A DNA stretch of 64,000 bases from Chitinophagales bacterium (GCA_023957245.1 JAMLHJ010000009.1:62001-126000); one strand, 5' to 3'. Counted from the stretch's first letter, positions 45,541-55,869 are shown. The notes: a model not told the origin generated them from the sequence alone. Numbers and translations: made by a program.

Positions 45541-46887
45541 TTACGCTATCTGGCTATTCTGTCTTTCCAACTTTTTCACTTGAAGATAGAATCTCGTATT
45601 CATCAAGACAGAAGAAACAGTCAATCCTAATACCAATCCTATCCAGATGCCAAATGCTTCCATCTTATGCTGAACACCTAAATAGTACCCCAAAGGCAAG
45701 CCAATCACCCAATAAGCAATAGAAACACTAATTGTTGGAACTTTTACATCTTTTATTCCACGAAGCAATCCCACACCAATCGCTTGTGTTGAGTCTGAAA
45801 TCTGAAATATAGCTGCAAAAAGCAATAACTGACCAGCAAGAACGACAACTTCAATATCTTGGTTGAAAATATAAGGCAACTGCTTATGAAATACGACAAA
45901 AAACAATGCAAAGGTCATCCCTAATGCCGCACCTAATATGAGCGTACTGAAACCTATCTCTTTCATCTTTTTTATATTCCCACGACCATAAGCATTGCTC
46001 ACTCTGATAGAACCAGCAGTAGATAGTCCGAAAATAATCATAAATGTGAACGAAGCCATACTCAAAGCTATCTGGTGAGCGGCTTGCTGTGTAGCACCAA
46101 ACCAACCTATAATAATGCCCGAAACAGAAAATGCTCCTACTTCCATCCCATATTGCATCGCACTAGGTATTCCAAGATGAAGTATCTGCCGAAATGTATC
46201 TTTTTTGAGTTTCCACATTTCTTTTCTAATAGCAACATACTGCTGAAATCTATGATATTTTAATATCACCATCACCATTGCTATTGCCATCAATACACGA
46301 GTAATCAAAGTCGCTAACCCCGCACCTTCTAGTTCCATTCTAGGAAAACCCCAATGCCCAAAAATCATTATCCAATTGAGAAACACATTCACTGGTAATG
46401 ATAAGAGAGATAAAAACATAGCAATTTTAGTCATTTCCAATGCATCACAAAATTGTTTCATTGACAAGAAAAATACCATAGGAATCAACGACCATCCCAT
46501 CACTCTTAAATATGGAATTGCCAACTCTACAACATCTTTGTCTTGACCTAAATGGTACATAATATCTTTAGAGAAATAAATCCCTATTGCAATACAAACT
46601 GCTATTATTGTACATAATATGACTCCATTATAAAGCGTATGGCTCACTTGGCGAACATTACCCTGACCATTAGCTATTGCAATCAAAGGAGAAAGAGCCA
46701 TCGTCAAACCTATCGTTGCTATCATAGGAATACCAATTACATTATTGACTAAAGCCGAAGCCGCAAGTAGCTTATAATCAATATATCCTACCATTGCAGC
46801 ATCTATTAGACCCAAAGCCATTTGAGTGATATTTCCTAAAATAATGGGCAAAGCTATTTTTAATGTATTTTTTAGCTCAATCTTCAT
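45541..46887 (-). CDS. MATE-family efflux transporter
   Basis: 448 residues, twelve hydrophobic helices, with the two-fold MATE layout. The N-terminal half has LPIILGNITQMALGLIDAAMVGY and the second half has HLGIPSAMQYGMEVGAFSVSG, which are the typical first and seventh helix motifs of NorM/DinF-like exporters. It expels a cationic or amphipathic compound using an ion gradient; the substrate is unknown. The gene starts right after a TACTTTTG box on the minus strand and ends just before the Wzx-like gene. Confidence 0.9.
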   Translation of the reverse strand: MKIELKNTLKIALPIILGNITQMALGLIDAAMVGYIDYKLLAASALVNNVIGIPMIATIGLTMALSPLIAIANGQGNVRQVSHTLYNGVILCTIIAVCIAIGIYFSKDIMYHLGQDKDVVELAIPYLRVMGWSLIPMVFFLSMKQFCDALEMTKIAMFLSLLSLPVNVFLNWIMIFGHWGFPRMELEGAGLATLITRVLMAIAMVMVILKYHRFQQYVAIRKEMWKLKKDTFRQILHLGIPSAMQYGMEVGAFSVSGIIIGWFGATQQAAHQIALSMASFTFMIIFGLSTAGSIRVSNAYGRGNIKKMKEIGFSTLILGAALGMTFALFFVVFHKQLPYIFNQDIEVVVLAGQLLLFAAIFQISDSTQAIGVGLLRGIKDVKVPTISVSIAYWVIGLPLGYYLGVQHKMEAFGIWIGLVLGLTVSSVLMNTRFYLQVKKLERQNSQIA

Positions 46888-46891
46888 GGTG

Positions 46892-46899
46892 CAAAAGTA
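46892..46899 (-). promoter_or_regulatory. -7 box in front of the MATE gene
   Basis: The minus strand reads TACTTTTG followed by CACC and then the ATG, so the box ends 4 bases before the start codon. This matches TAnnTTTG and again implies a leaderless or nearly leaderless message. No good -33 TTG is visible at 18-21 bases. Confidence 0.4.
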
Positions 46900-47218
46900 A
46901 AATGCTTTTTGATTTATTAAATAAACGAATCAATATAAGCCTGTTATAAAATCGCTATTCTACAATTTATTGCCTATACGATAAACAAATAATATTTATT
47001 ATGTACCTAGTGGGTATTTCAGAAACAAGCCTAATTCAGAACTTTATGTTTTATGCAAACAAAAAGTTGTTTTTAAAAACTTAGGTAATTCTTTCAATAA
47101 AAAATAAAATAGATTGCTTTGTAAAACAAATACACTCAAACATAAAAAATAAGTCATTAATATAAATTATAAATTTATGCTTGAGTGTTGCTAGTTAAAC
47201 TCAATGAAACAATTGTGC
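46900..47218. other. AT-rich intergenic region
   Basis: About 320 bases between the MATE gene start and the end of the large T9SS gene. It is AT-rich with several short T- and A-runs. I see no ORF, tRNA, strong hairpin or copy of the dispersed repeats. Confidence 0.4.
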
Positions 47219-50200
47219 CTATCGTTGAACAACAAAGTGCTTTTGAATTACCATATCATAATCTTTAAACTTTAATGTAATTAAATATGTACCTACAGGC
47301 AAATCGTTAATAGAAAATGAAGCACTCTTAGAACTATTGCTTAAAGACCTTTTAACGAGCTTACCCAAAGCATCAAAAATCAGTATATCAAATACACCAT
47401 GACTCTTACTTAATTTAATTTTTAAAATTTCAGAAGCTGGATTAGGATATAATTTAAGGTCAATTTTTTCATTACAATTTTCATCTTCTAAGTAAATAAC
47501 CTTTGACAATTCTGATTGTCCATCATAGTCTTGCTGAAATAGCTGGTAGTACACTCCATCAGAATAAATCTCATCATCAATAAAAGAATAAGAATGTGGA
47601 AGAGATGAAGTACCATTCCCATTGACTTTCCCTACCGTCTGCCAATTCACTCCATTTTCACTTTTTCTAATTTCAAAAAAATCATTATTTAATTCAGAAG
47701 CTGTCTCCCAAGTCAGAAGAGATGTACAATTTATAATTTTCCCAGAAAAAGACACTAATTCTACTGGAAGTGCGTTATCAGTTACAATGATATAGTCTTT
47801 GGGTTGACTAGCAAAATGAGCATTATCAACTATGGAATATCTAAATCCTATATTTCTTAATTCACCATCATCCATAGCATTTCCTGCACCATCCATGGCA
47901 TAAATTACAAGTTTGTCAGGTTGATAATTTTTGATTGTATCCATAGGATTAATCATCACCACTCTCTTCTCTCCACCAAAATCATAAAACAATTTAGTTG
48001 TTGGAAATAATTCATCTATAACGAAAGTACGATTGGTGTTGCAAGACTGCAGGTCAGGGCAATCTTCGGCATCAGACCCAGTGAGACTTCCTTTGTGAAT
48101 ATAACCTCCATCTAGATTTTCATCAGCTGTAGATATAGTATAGAAATCCACAATGTCACCATTTATCAATTCAGAATAAGGCACAAAGCCTACTGGAGGA
48201 ATAATGCTAAAAACAGAAGCTGGGACATTAAAAAATTTAGCATCTGCAACTGGTGGTCGTTGAATACCAAAATCTACATTATTATAATCTGAATCACCCA
48301 ATGGGATAGAAATATTTATCACACCATCAATTAAAGTATCCCCTTCACCAGTATAAGCCCAACCTGATATTGGACTACCATCAGGAATAATAAGACTAAT
48401 CTTATAATTGTTACCTGATTCAGCTTCAAACTCATAAGTACCATCCTCTGTCACATCCACTTCTGCATAAGCAGTATCTCCTTCTAATCTAAGTCTGGGT
48501 TTTGTTGAGAGACTAGATAATATCCCTACTCCAGGTTCTACACTTTCTTGGACACCATTTCCATTTGCATCATTAAATACAATACCAGTAATGCGAATAG
48601 GACATTTAGATTGATTGACATGTACTTCAACTGGCCTACTATAATTGTTTAATTCAGTATCAAAAAACCTTGCTACATAGACTCCTGGTCCAACACTTGT
48701 AATTTGAGAGGGAGACAAAAGCACATCATTGTTAAACCATCTTAACTCAAATTCTGGCACAATTTTAACAACAGCATCATTTAAGTCAACAGTCAATTCT
48801 CCACAAGGAATATCCAAATCTCGCACTTTAGGAACTTCAAACAATTTAAGTCGAGAATTTACGCAATGTGCTGCATCATTCACATTTGTAGGTTGGGAAT
48901 TTGAAAGAAACTCTCTTTCTCCAGTTAATCTGTCAAACTTGTAAAATCCACCAGTATTTGAGAAGCCATAAATATCTCCACCTGCTCCCACCATCGCTCC
49001 AAAATCAGTCGGAAATAATTTTGCTCCAATAAACCCACCATTTCCGTCTTTATCAAACCAATACATTTTTCCTATATTAGCTGAATTTGGAGTAGCAATC
49101 ACAACACCATAAAATTTTTGATCTGTAACGCTATAAGCATAGTCTGGAATATGGACTTGATTAGGGATGGTAATTGTAGTGGCAGACATCGTTTCCAAAT
49201 CTATCTTATATACTAGATTGTTCACATTCTCCTCTTTTACAAAGTAAATTCCATCATCAGTTATTTCTCCTGCATTATACATCTTAGCAGGAGGCAAACC
49301 AGTCACGGGGTCAAGAACTTGAATTAATCCATCTCTCGAAATTTTTATTACTCTGGATGGAGGATCTCGTCTCATTGCATATAGATAATTATCCTTAGGA
49401 TTATATGCAAGTCCATTATAACGTATTCCTAAACCATTGCCTTCAGCATAATATCCTAGCTTCACAAAATCCAAATTTGACAAATCACTCACATCTACAT
49501 TATAAAGATTTGTATTTTCTAATTGTGATAAATACATGTTTTCATCACAAACAAATGTATTGGGCTGGATACCAAAATCAGCATTATTATGGTCAGTAGA
49601 GCCTCCCAACTGAAGAGAATTGATATAAATAATTCCAATTTGATTAGTACCTGACGCTCTTTGAGTGATCAACCATCCTGATTCTGGTACTAGAAAGCCT
49701 GGGTTCGTTAGCACTAAACGAAATAAGTTACCAGACACCACGTCAAACTCAAAAGTTCCATCTGAAGCAACTTCCAACTCATCAATCAAATTAAAGTTAT
49801 TATCTTGCAATTGCACCATAGGCTTTGTTAATGGGCCAGGTAACACTCCCATGCCCACATCAACACCATCCTTGATTTGGTTTCCATCAATATCATGAAA
49901 AACAGTTCCTCTTATTTTTACTGGGCATTTGCTATAATGAACTCCAATAAGATATCTAATAAATTCTTGTTGTTTTTCGATATCGTATAATACTGCATGA
50001 TAATAAGGCTTTTCATAACCCAATCCACCAGCTGGTCCTGCATTAGCAACCTCAGAAGGCGTCATCTGTATTAGGTCGTTGGATAATGGATCATTACTTT
50101 GATACCAATATATTTCCATCCAAGATGGCAATGGAATCTGTGTAGCTTCATACTCGTCTTGTAAATTAACTGTTTCATCTCCACACTTAATAAAAAATAA

Positions 50201-52033
50201 TGGAAATATTTCTGCTGGAAGATAACCCAAAGGATAATCAGTTGATATTTTATAAGTTACAGTCGAACTTTTAAATCCTCCACTATTAGTTAAAGAATAT
50301 GTGAATCCAAATTCATTCCACTCTTTATTTTCTTCATCAACAATACTCTTTTCTGTATATACTACCAATTTGTCAGAATTGAAATTTGAGATAATATCTC
50401 CTGGAATCAGCACACGAACCCCAGTGCCTCCACCAAAATCATAATACAATCTCGTCTTTGAGAATATAGATTCTATAGTAAACATTTTACCTATATTACA
50501 AGAACTCGACATAGGGCAGTCGAAAACATCTGAACCCGAAAGACTACCATCTCCATTAAAAGCAGAATTAGCTGTTGAGATTGAATAAGGGAAAGCAGGA
50601 TCAGCAGGAAATCCAATTGGAGTGCTAGTACTCATAGCATTGGCATGAATTAAAAAAGACTTAGCATCTGCTTTTGGTCTTTGGCTGATACCAAAATTGA
50701 CATTCTGATAGTCTAAATTTCCAGCAGGAAGGCTTATGTTTAATATACCATCAGGATTACCGTCTCCTTCGCTCATATAATTCCATCCTGATGCAATAGT
50801 ACCATCTGGACGTATAAGTTTGATAATATAATCAGAATCTGATAAAGCACTAAATCCAAAAGTCCCATCTGAATTTACTTCAACAGTACTTAATTCTTGT
50901 CCCAAAGAAGTTTCGAGACGTACTTGAGGTTTTATATTTGTACCTATTAGAAGTCCTATACCTGAATCAGAACCATCTTGCACACTGTTTCTATTAATAT
51001 CATTATAAACTATTCCAGAGATCTGAACTAGACAAGCAGAATTACTAACAGTTACTTGAACAGAATCACTGTAAGAAATCAATTCTGTATCAAATAATCT
51101 TACCTGGTAAACCCCTGCCTCTGCAAAAGCTATTTCATTGGCATTCATCAACACTCCATTCTTATACCATCTTAACTGTTCCCATGTTTGAAGATTTCTT
51201 CCTATGTAGGCATCAGTTAAATCTACTTTTAGATTAGTGCAATCAGTAAGCAAATTTTGCACATCAGGCTTTTCAAAGACATCAATACGAGAAGTCACAC
51301 AATGTGCAGCATCGTTTCTCACCGATGATGGAGTGCTTGCAACAAACACCCTCTCACCTGTAGAAAGATTAAATTTATAGAATCCTCCTGCATTTGTGAT
51401 TCCATATATCTCACCAGCAGCACCTATCATAGCAAAATTATTGGGCGTATGACTCTGACCTAGAAATCCACCCTGACCATTTTCATCAAACCAAAAAACT
51501 TTCCCAACATTACTTGGAGCTGGAGCTTGATAAACTACTCCATAAAATCTATTATCAGTTGTATTATATGCAAAATCTGGAATATGAACAGAAAAGGGGA
51601 GGGTGATAGTAGTTGCAGTCAAAGTTTCCAAATCAATCTTATAAACCTTATTACCTACAACATTTTCTTTTATATAGTAATACCCATTGACGTCTATCTC
51701 ACCTCCATTAAAGGTTACATTATTGGGAAGTCCAGATATAGGCCCTAAAAGTTGATATGAACCATCACTTTTAATTTGCACTACTCGACTAGCTCCCACA
51801 GGAACTGTTCTCATAGCATATAAATAATTATCTTTAGGGTTATATGCCAAACCATTGTAATCAATTGGAAAGTTAAACATTTCTCCATAAACCAAATTTG
51901 TCCGATTGTCTGTTTGAACAACATATAATCGAGAGTCTTGTGAAAGATACATCATTTTATCACAAGAAAAAGTGTCCTGCGCTTGCGAATAAAGAGAAAA
52001 TAATAAAAAGATTACCGTAAAGATTTTATTCAT
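47219..52033 (-). CDS. Large T9SS type A protein with duplicated beta-propeller/SdrD-like modules
   Basis: 1604 residues from the ATG at 52033. A longer frame opens at 52117, but its 28 extra residues are basic and poorly conserved, whereas MNKIFTVIFLLFSLYSQAQ is a normal signal peptide. The protein holds two large related halves. The first begins FSCDKMMYLSQDSRL near residue 22, the second FVCDENMYLSQLENTNL near 828. Each half has a propeller-like region (YNGLAYNPKDNYLYAMR; GGFYKF; DAAHCV), an Ig-like stretch ending near the LRWYKNGVL/LRWFNNDVL motif, an SdrD/CNA-B-like module (VYNDINRNSVQDGSDSGIG or VFNDANGNGVQESVEPGVG) and a segment with KLFYDFGG or RLYYDFGG. A third SdrD-like unit (VFHDIDGNQIKDGVDVGMG) lies between them. 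The end has the Bacteroidota LLTWETASELNNDFFEIRKS segment and a type A sorting domain (YPNPASEILKIKLSK). Confidence 0.88.
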   Translation of the reverse strand: MNKIFTVIFLLFSLYSQAQDTFSCDKMMYLSQDSRLYVVQTDNRTNLVYGEMFNFPIDYNGLAYNPKDNYLYAMRTVPVGASRVVQIKSDGSYQLLGPISGLPNNVTFNGGEIDVNGYYYIKENVVGNKVYKIDLETLTATTITLPFSVHIPDFAYNTTDNRFYGVVYQAPAPSNVGKVFWFDENGQGGFLGQSHTPNNFAMIGAAGEIYGITNAGGFYKFNLSTGERVFVASTPSSVRNDAAHCVTSRIDVFEKPDVQNLLTDCTNLKVDLTDAYIGRNLQTWEQLRWYKNGVLMNANEIAFAEAGVYQVRLFDTELISYSDSVQVTVSNSACLVQISGIVYNDINRNSVQDGSDSGIGLLIGTNIKPQVRLETSLGQELSTVEVNSDGTFGFSALSDSDYIIKLIRPDGTIASGWNYMSEGDGNPDGILNISLPAGNLDYQNVNFGISQRPKADAKSFLIHANAMSTSTPIGFPADPAFPYSISTANSAFNGDGSLSGSDVFDCPMSSSCNIGKMFTIESIFSKTRLYYDFGGGTGVRVLIPGDIISNFNSDKLVVYTEKSIVDEENKEWNEFGFTYSLTNSGGFKSSTVTYKISTDYPLGYLPAEIFPLFFIKCGDETVNLQDEYEATQIPLPSWMEIYWYQSNDPLSNDLIQMTPSEVANAGPAGGLGYEKPYYHAVLYDIEKQQEFIRYLIGVHYSKCPVKIRGTVFHDIDGNQIKDGVDVGMGVLPGPLTKPMVQLQDNNFNLIDELEVASDGTFEFDVVSGNLFRLVLTNPGFLVPESGWLITQRASGTNQIGIIYINSLQLGGSTDHNNADFGIQPNTFVCDENMYLSQLENTNLYNVDVSDLSNLDFVKLGYYAEGNGLGIRYNGLAYNPKDNYLYAMRRDPPSRVIKISRDGLIQVLDPVTGLPPAKMYNAGEITDDGIYFVKEENVNNLVYKIDLETMSATTITIPNQVHIPDYAYSVTDQKFYGVVIATPNSANIGKMYWFDKDGNGGFIGAKLFPTDFGAMVGAGGDIYGFSNTGGFYKFDRLTGEREFLSNSQPTNVNDAAHCVNSRLKLFEVPKVRDLDIPCGELTVDLNDAVVKIVPEFELRWFNNDVLLSPSQITSVGPGVYVARFFDTELNNYSRPVEVHVNQSKCPIRITGIVFNDANGNGVQESVEPGVGILSSLSTKPRLRLEGDTAYAEVDVTEDGTYEFEAESGNNYKISLIIPDGSPISGWAYTGEGDTLIDGVINISIPLGDSDYNNVDFGIQRPPVADAKFFNVPASVFSIIPPVGFVPYSELINGDIVDFYTISTADENLDGGYIHKGSLTGSDAEDCPDLQSCNTNRTFVIDELFPTTKLFYDFGGEKRVVMINPMDTIKNYQPDKLVIYAMDGAGNAMDDGELRNIGFRYSIVDNAHFASQPKDYIIVTDNALPVELVSFSGKIINCTSLLTWETASELNNDFFEIRKSENGVNWQTVGKVNGNGTSSLPHSYSFIDDEIYSDGVYYQLFQQDYDGQSELSKVIYLEDENCNEKIDLKLYPNPASEILKIKLSKSHGVFDILIFDALGKLVKRSLSNSSKSASFSINDLPVGTYLITLKFKDYDMVIQKHFVVQR

Positions 52034-52303
52034 GGTTAAATATATTTTAATTACTTTAAAACTGAACCAAAATAGGGAAAAATGACCTTTGTTCAATTTG
52101 AAAGCGCAAATATGCAATCTTTATTTATATTAACAAGTTTAATATAAAGTTAAAAAATCACAATAATTATAAATACCAAATAATAGTGAGGTTAAAATAA
52201 TTATATTTATCATTTACTTTTTTAAAAATATATTTGAAATTAAGCGAATTTCGTCGATAATCTCAATTAAATTATTTGGACTTAATTGTTGTAAATCAAT
52301 AAC

Positions 52304-53677
52304 TTAATTGGACTTTACAATAGTGAGTACAACTACACTTTGAGTAGCTTCAGTCACTTTAAATCTATCATCAATCCTATGAGGAAGCACCCAAAGTACT
52401 CGTTCTTTACTCAATAAAATAGGTGTACGTTCTCTTTCAGCTAGAGGAATCTGTTCGTCTTTAAAGAATTTGGACAATTTCTTTTTTCCAGCTTTTTCAG
52501 GATTTTGCTTTTTGCCCATACCAAAAGGATAGAAATAATCTCCCATTTCTGCAAATCGCATTTGTACAGGAAATGATATTTTATCAGCATCCAAATATGC
52601 ATACTTACTAGATTTATGCATATTCAATTTTTCAATAGGACAAAGTCGAACATCTATTTTATATTCATTAAAAAGGATTTGTTTAGGCCATTTATCAATG
52701 GTCAAAATAGAAGTCAATTCAGTATTTAAGGGAAGAATATAAAGCGATTTTTTATCCAATATAACCCGATATTGAGAAGATAAAAATGTCTGTCCAGAAG
52801 CGTTTTCCTTTTTCAATCCTTTAATCGTACTCAACATTTCTTTCACTTGCTCTTTACCAAATGCAAAAGGCGACAATAATTCATAGAATAGAGTATCACA
52901 AGAAGGATGATTGAGTAAATAAGTGAAAAATATTTGATAGCCTTCTTTCCATGGTTTCATGACTTTTTTGCGAACTCGCTGAACATATTCTTCAAACATA
53001 TACTCAGCTTCTCTCATCCGCTGCCCAAAATCAGTAAATTCCTGAAGATAATTGGGATTCATCTGAGCTATCAAAGGTGTCAATTCATGACGTATCAAAT
53101 TCCTTTTATAATGAGTAGTAGCATTTGAACTATCTTCACGGAAACCAATATTATTCTCTGTAACATATTGATTGATTTGCTCTCTGGAAACAGTCAATAA
53201 TGGTCTGACAATTTTATCATTTTTATCCAACATCCCTTTCAAACCATGAATTCCTGTTCCTTTTATCAATTGCAATAAAATCGTTTCATATTGGTCATCT
53301 TGATGGTGGGCAACTGCAATTAAATGCAAGCCATTTTCTAAACGTATTTTTTCCAGCCATTCATAACGCAATGTTCTGGCAGCCATCTGAGTAGAAACAC
53401 CTTCTTTCTTAGCCAACTCCTTAGTTTCAAATCGAACAACATGAAAAGGAATCTTATTGTGCTTACAATATTCTTCTACAAATATTTGATCTCCATCCGA
53501 CTCCTCTCCTCTCAATTGAAAATTGCAATGAGCCACTTCCATGTGATTAAATTCCAACTTATGTAGCGCATACAATAAAGCCATTGAGTCTCTTCCTCCA
53601 CTACAAGCAATAAGTATTGGAGTGGATTTTGAGAGCCATTTGAACGATTTGATGGCAGATTCAGGATTTGTATGCAT
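52304..53677 (-). CDS. tilS: tRNA(Ile)-lysidine synthetase
   Basis: 457 residues. The PP-loop SGGRDSMALLYAL near residues 26-38 binds ATP. The following AHCNFQLRGEESDGDQIFVE and VAHHQDDQYETILLQLIKGTG segments are the TilS N-type ATPase core, and the TilS C-terminal domain is present (residues 350-457, ending with RFKVTEATQSVVVLTIVKSN). It modifies C34 of the tRNA-Ile with a CAU anticodon so that it reads AUA. The last conserved motif QIPLAERERTPILLSKERVLWV fits the family. It follows the TPR gene by 32 bases on the same strand. Confidence 0.95.
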   Translation of the reverse strand: MHTNPESAIKSFKWLSKSTPILIACSGGRDSMALLYALHKLEFNHMEVAHCNFQLRGEESDGDQIFVEEYCKHNKIPFHVVRFETKELAKKEGVSTQMAARTLRYEWLEKIRLENGLHLIAVAHHQDDQYETILLQLIKGTGIHGLKGMLDKNDKIVRPLLTVSREQINQYVTENNIGFREDSSNATTHYKRNLIRHELTPLIAQMNPNYLQEFTDFGQRMREAEYMFEEYVQRVRKKVMKPWKEGYQIFFTYLLNHPSCDTLFYELLSPFAFGKEQVKEMLSTIKGLKKENASGQTFLSSQYRVILDKKSLYILPLNTELTSILTIDKWPKQILFNEYKIDVRLCPIEKLNMHKSSKYAYLDADKISFPVQMRFAEMGDYFYPFGMGKKQNPEKAGKKKLSKFFKDEQIPLAERERTPILLSKERVLWVLPHRIDDRFKVTEATQSVVVLTIVKSN

Positions 53678-53709
53678 TAAATTATGTTTATCAATAGATT
53701 TAATATTGT

Positions 53710-54036
53710 TTAATTATCCATTTCCAATTGAAGATTTAAGAAAGCATTTTTCAATTCACTCAAGGCATGGAGCTCACTATTTTTTTTCGCCACATCAATT
53801 CCCATTTCATAAATTTCCAATGCTTTTTTCTCCTGATTGTCATATTCTAAAAGCTTACCCAAGTGATAATACACTCCAACATAATTTGGATTTATATCAA
53901 TAATCTGAAAATAATATTGAAGTGCATCATGAATTTCACCGACTTTTTCCAGCTCTTTAGCGAGGGCAAAGATAGTAAATACATCATCTTTCCTTTCTTG
54001 AAGAAGAACTTTTAGCTTTTCTAACTTGTTAAACAT
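53710..54036 (-). CDS. Small TPR protein
   Basis: 108 residues with about two tetratricopeptide repeats: EIHDALQYYFQIIDINPNYV and GKLLEYDNQEKKALEIYEMG, flanked by helices. No signal peptide or membrane segment, so cytoplasmic. TPRs mediate protein-protein contacts; the partner is unknown. It is divergent from etfB with 60 bases between the two start codons, and precedes tilS by 32 bases on the same strand, so the pair may be co-transcribed. Confidence 0.8.
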   Translation of the reverse strand: MFNKLEKLKVLLQERKDDVFTIFALAKELEKVGEIHDALQYYFQIIDINPNYVGVYYHLGKLLEYDNQEKKALEIYEMGIDVAKKNSELHALSELKNAFLNLQLEMDN

Positions 54037-54096
54037 TATAATAAATTCTTAAAATTGTATATTTTCGCAAAGTTTAAATAAAATTCATTCAAAAAT

Positions 54097-54840
54097 ATGA
54101 AATTCTTAGTATGCATTAGTTTAGTGCCGGATACAACTACAAAGATTTCTTTTGTAGATAACGACACTAAATTCAACAACGATAAGGTTCAGTGGATTCT
54201 GAATCCTTACGATGAGTGGTACGCTTTAGTGCGTGCATTGGAGTTAAAAGAAGCTAATGGAGGCACAGTTACTGTTGTCAATGTTGGACCAGCTGCTAAC
54301 GACCAAGTCATTCGTAAAGCATTGGCTATTGGTGCTGATGATGCTATCCGTATTGATGGTTCTGATGACTTAGATTCTTATGGTATCGCTGCGAATATCG
54401 CTGCTGTAGCTAAAGAAGGTGCTTATGATTTAGTTTTATTAGGTAAAGAAACTATCAGCTATAACGGTTCTAACATCGGTGGTATGGTTGCTGAAATCTT
54501 AGGACAACCTTTCATTTCTTACGCAACTAGCTTAGACTTAAACGGTAATACTGCAAAAATCTCTCGTGAGATTGAAGGTGGTAAAGAAATCGTAGAAGCG
54601 AATGCTCCATTTGTATTAAGTGCTGCAAAAGGTATGGCTGAACAAAGAATCCCTAACATGAAAGGTATCATGCAAGCCAAAACTAAACCTTTGAAAGTAG
54701 TTCCTGCTACTGCAACACCTACATTGACTTCAACTGTGAAATATGAATTGCCTCCTGCAAAAGCAGCTGTTAAATTGATATCTCCAGACAATGTAGAAGA
54801 ACTTGTAACATTATTACATAACGAAGCTAAAGTGATATAA
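54097..54840 (+). CDS. etfB: Electron transfer flavoprotein beta subunit
   Basis: 247 residues. With EtfA it carries electrons from acyl-CoA and other dehydrogenases to ETF:quinone oxidoreductase; EtfB holds the AMP site. Diagnostic pieces are VQWILNPYDEWYALVRALEL, ALAIGADDAIRIDGSDDLDS and LVLLGKETISYNGSNIGGMV, followed by the C-terminal AEQRIPNMKGIMQAKTKPL. Codon use differs sharply from the neighbours, with GCT, GGT and CCT dominating, as expected for a highly expressed gene. Its stop is four bases before etfA. Confidence 0.95.
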   Translation: MKFLVCISLVPDTTTKISFVDNDTKFNNDKVQWILNPYDEWYALVRALELKEANGGTVTVVNVGPAANDQVIRKALAIGADDAIRIDGSDDLDSYGIAANIAAVAKEGAYDLVLLGKETISYNGSNIGGMVAEILGQPFISYATSLDLNGNTAKISREIEGGKEIVEANAPFVLSAAKGMAEQRIPNMKGIMQAKTKPLKVVPATATPTLTSTVKYELPPAKAAVKLISPDNVEELVTLLHNEAKVI

Positions 54841-54844
54841 TCTC

Positions 54845-55816
54845 ATGTCAGTATTATTTTTAATAGACGTTGTAAAAGGTCAGGTAAAAAAAGATGGTTT
54901 GGAAGCTGCTTCTTATGCTGCTGCTATTGCCAATCAATTGGGAACTGAAGCTGTAGGTTTGGCTTTAGGTACTATCAATGATAGCCAACTTGCTGAATTA
55001 GGTGAGTATGGTGCTAAAAAAGTATTACATGTTGCTGACGCTGCATTAGATAATTTCGACTCTGGAGTTTATACTTCTGTAGTTGCAGAAGTTGCTAAAT
55101 CTGCTGGAGCATCTGTAATTGTAATTTCTCAAAACTCTACAGGTAAAGCTGTTGCTCCAAGATTGTCAGCAAGATTACAAGCTGGTTTGGTATCAGGTGC
55201 TGTTGCATTGCCAGATACTTCAAATGGTTTTGTAGTGAAGAAAACTGCTTTCTCAGGAAAAGCATTTGCTTATGTAAAAGTTGAAACTGATGTTAAAATT
55301 GTTGGTTTAGTACCTAATGCATTTGGTGTTGTAAAAACTGGTGGTTCTGCATCTGTTGAAGCTGCATCTGCAAACATTCCTTCTTCTGGAGTAAAAGTAC
55401 TAGAAGTGAGCCGTGCAGTTGGAGATACTCTTCCATTGCCAGAAGCTGAATTAGTAGTTTCTGCTGGTCGTGGTATGAAAGGTCCTGAGAACTGGGGTAT
55501 TATCGAAGATTTAGCTAAATCTTTAGGTGCTACTACTGCTTGTTCTCGTCCAGTAGCCGATATCGGTTGGAGACCTCATCACGAGCACGTAGGACAGACT
55601 GGTGTTGCTATCCGTCCAAACTTATATATTGCTATTGGTATCTCTGGTGCTATTCAGCACTTAGCAGGTGTCAATCAATCTAAAGTAATTGTTGTTATCA
55701 ACAAAGACCCAGAAGCACCATTCTTCAAAGCAGCTGATTATGGTATTATAGGAGATGCTTTTGAAGTAGTTCCTAAATTGACAGAAGCTATCAAAAAATT
55801 CAAAGCAGCTCAATAA
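54845..55816 (+). CDS. etfA: Electron transfer flavoprotein alpha subunit
   Basis: 323 residues. The N-terminal domain (about 1-190) matches EtfB in fold. The C-terminal FAD-binding domain contains VVSAGRGMKGPENWGIIEDL, SRPVADIGWRPHHEHVGQTG, PNLYIAIGISGAIQHLAGVN and VVINKDPEAPFFKAADYGI, which are strongly conserved in EtfA. It shares the GCT/GGT-rich codon use of etfB, and the four-base gap implies one transcript. A strong terminator follows. Confidence 0.96.
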   Translation: MSVLFLIDVVKGQVKKDGLEAASYAAAIANQLGTEAVGLALGTINDSQLAELGEYGAKKVLHVADAALDNFDSGVYTSVVAEVAKSAGASVIVISQNSTGKAVAPRLSARLQAGLVSGAVALPDTSNGFVVKKTAFSGKAFAYVKVETDVKIVGLVPNAFGVVKTGGSASVEAASANIPSSGVKVLEVSRAVGDTLPLPEAELVVSAGRGMKGPENWGIIEDLAKSLGATTACSRPVADIGWRPHHEHVGQTGVAIRPNLYIAIGISGAIQHLAGVNQSKVIVVINKDPEAPFFKAADYGIIGDAFEVVPKLTEAIKKFKAAQ

Positions 55817-55836
55817 TCACCGAGTTTCTTTTATAA

Positions 55837-55869
55837 AAAAAAGCCCTTGAGATAATCGAGGGCTTTTTT
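55837..55869 (+). terminator. Intrinsic terminator after etfBA
   Basis: The stem AAAAAAGCCCT (55837-55847) with AGGGCTTTTTT (55859-55869) is followed by the end of the T-run. It can work in both directions, between etfA and the convergent esterase gene (stop at 55874). Confidence 0.85.

Noticed and set aside
52034-52117. An N-terminal extension of the 1604-residue T9SS protein
   Set aside because: The extra 28 residues would precede a perfect signal peptide and would hide it; the ATG at 52033 fits better.
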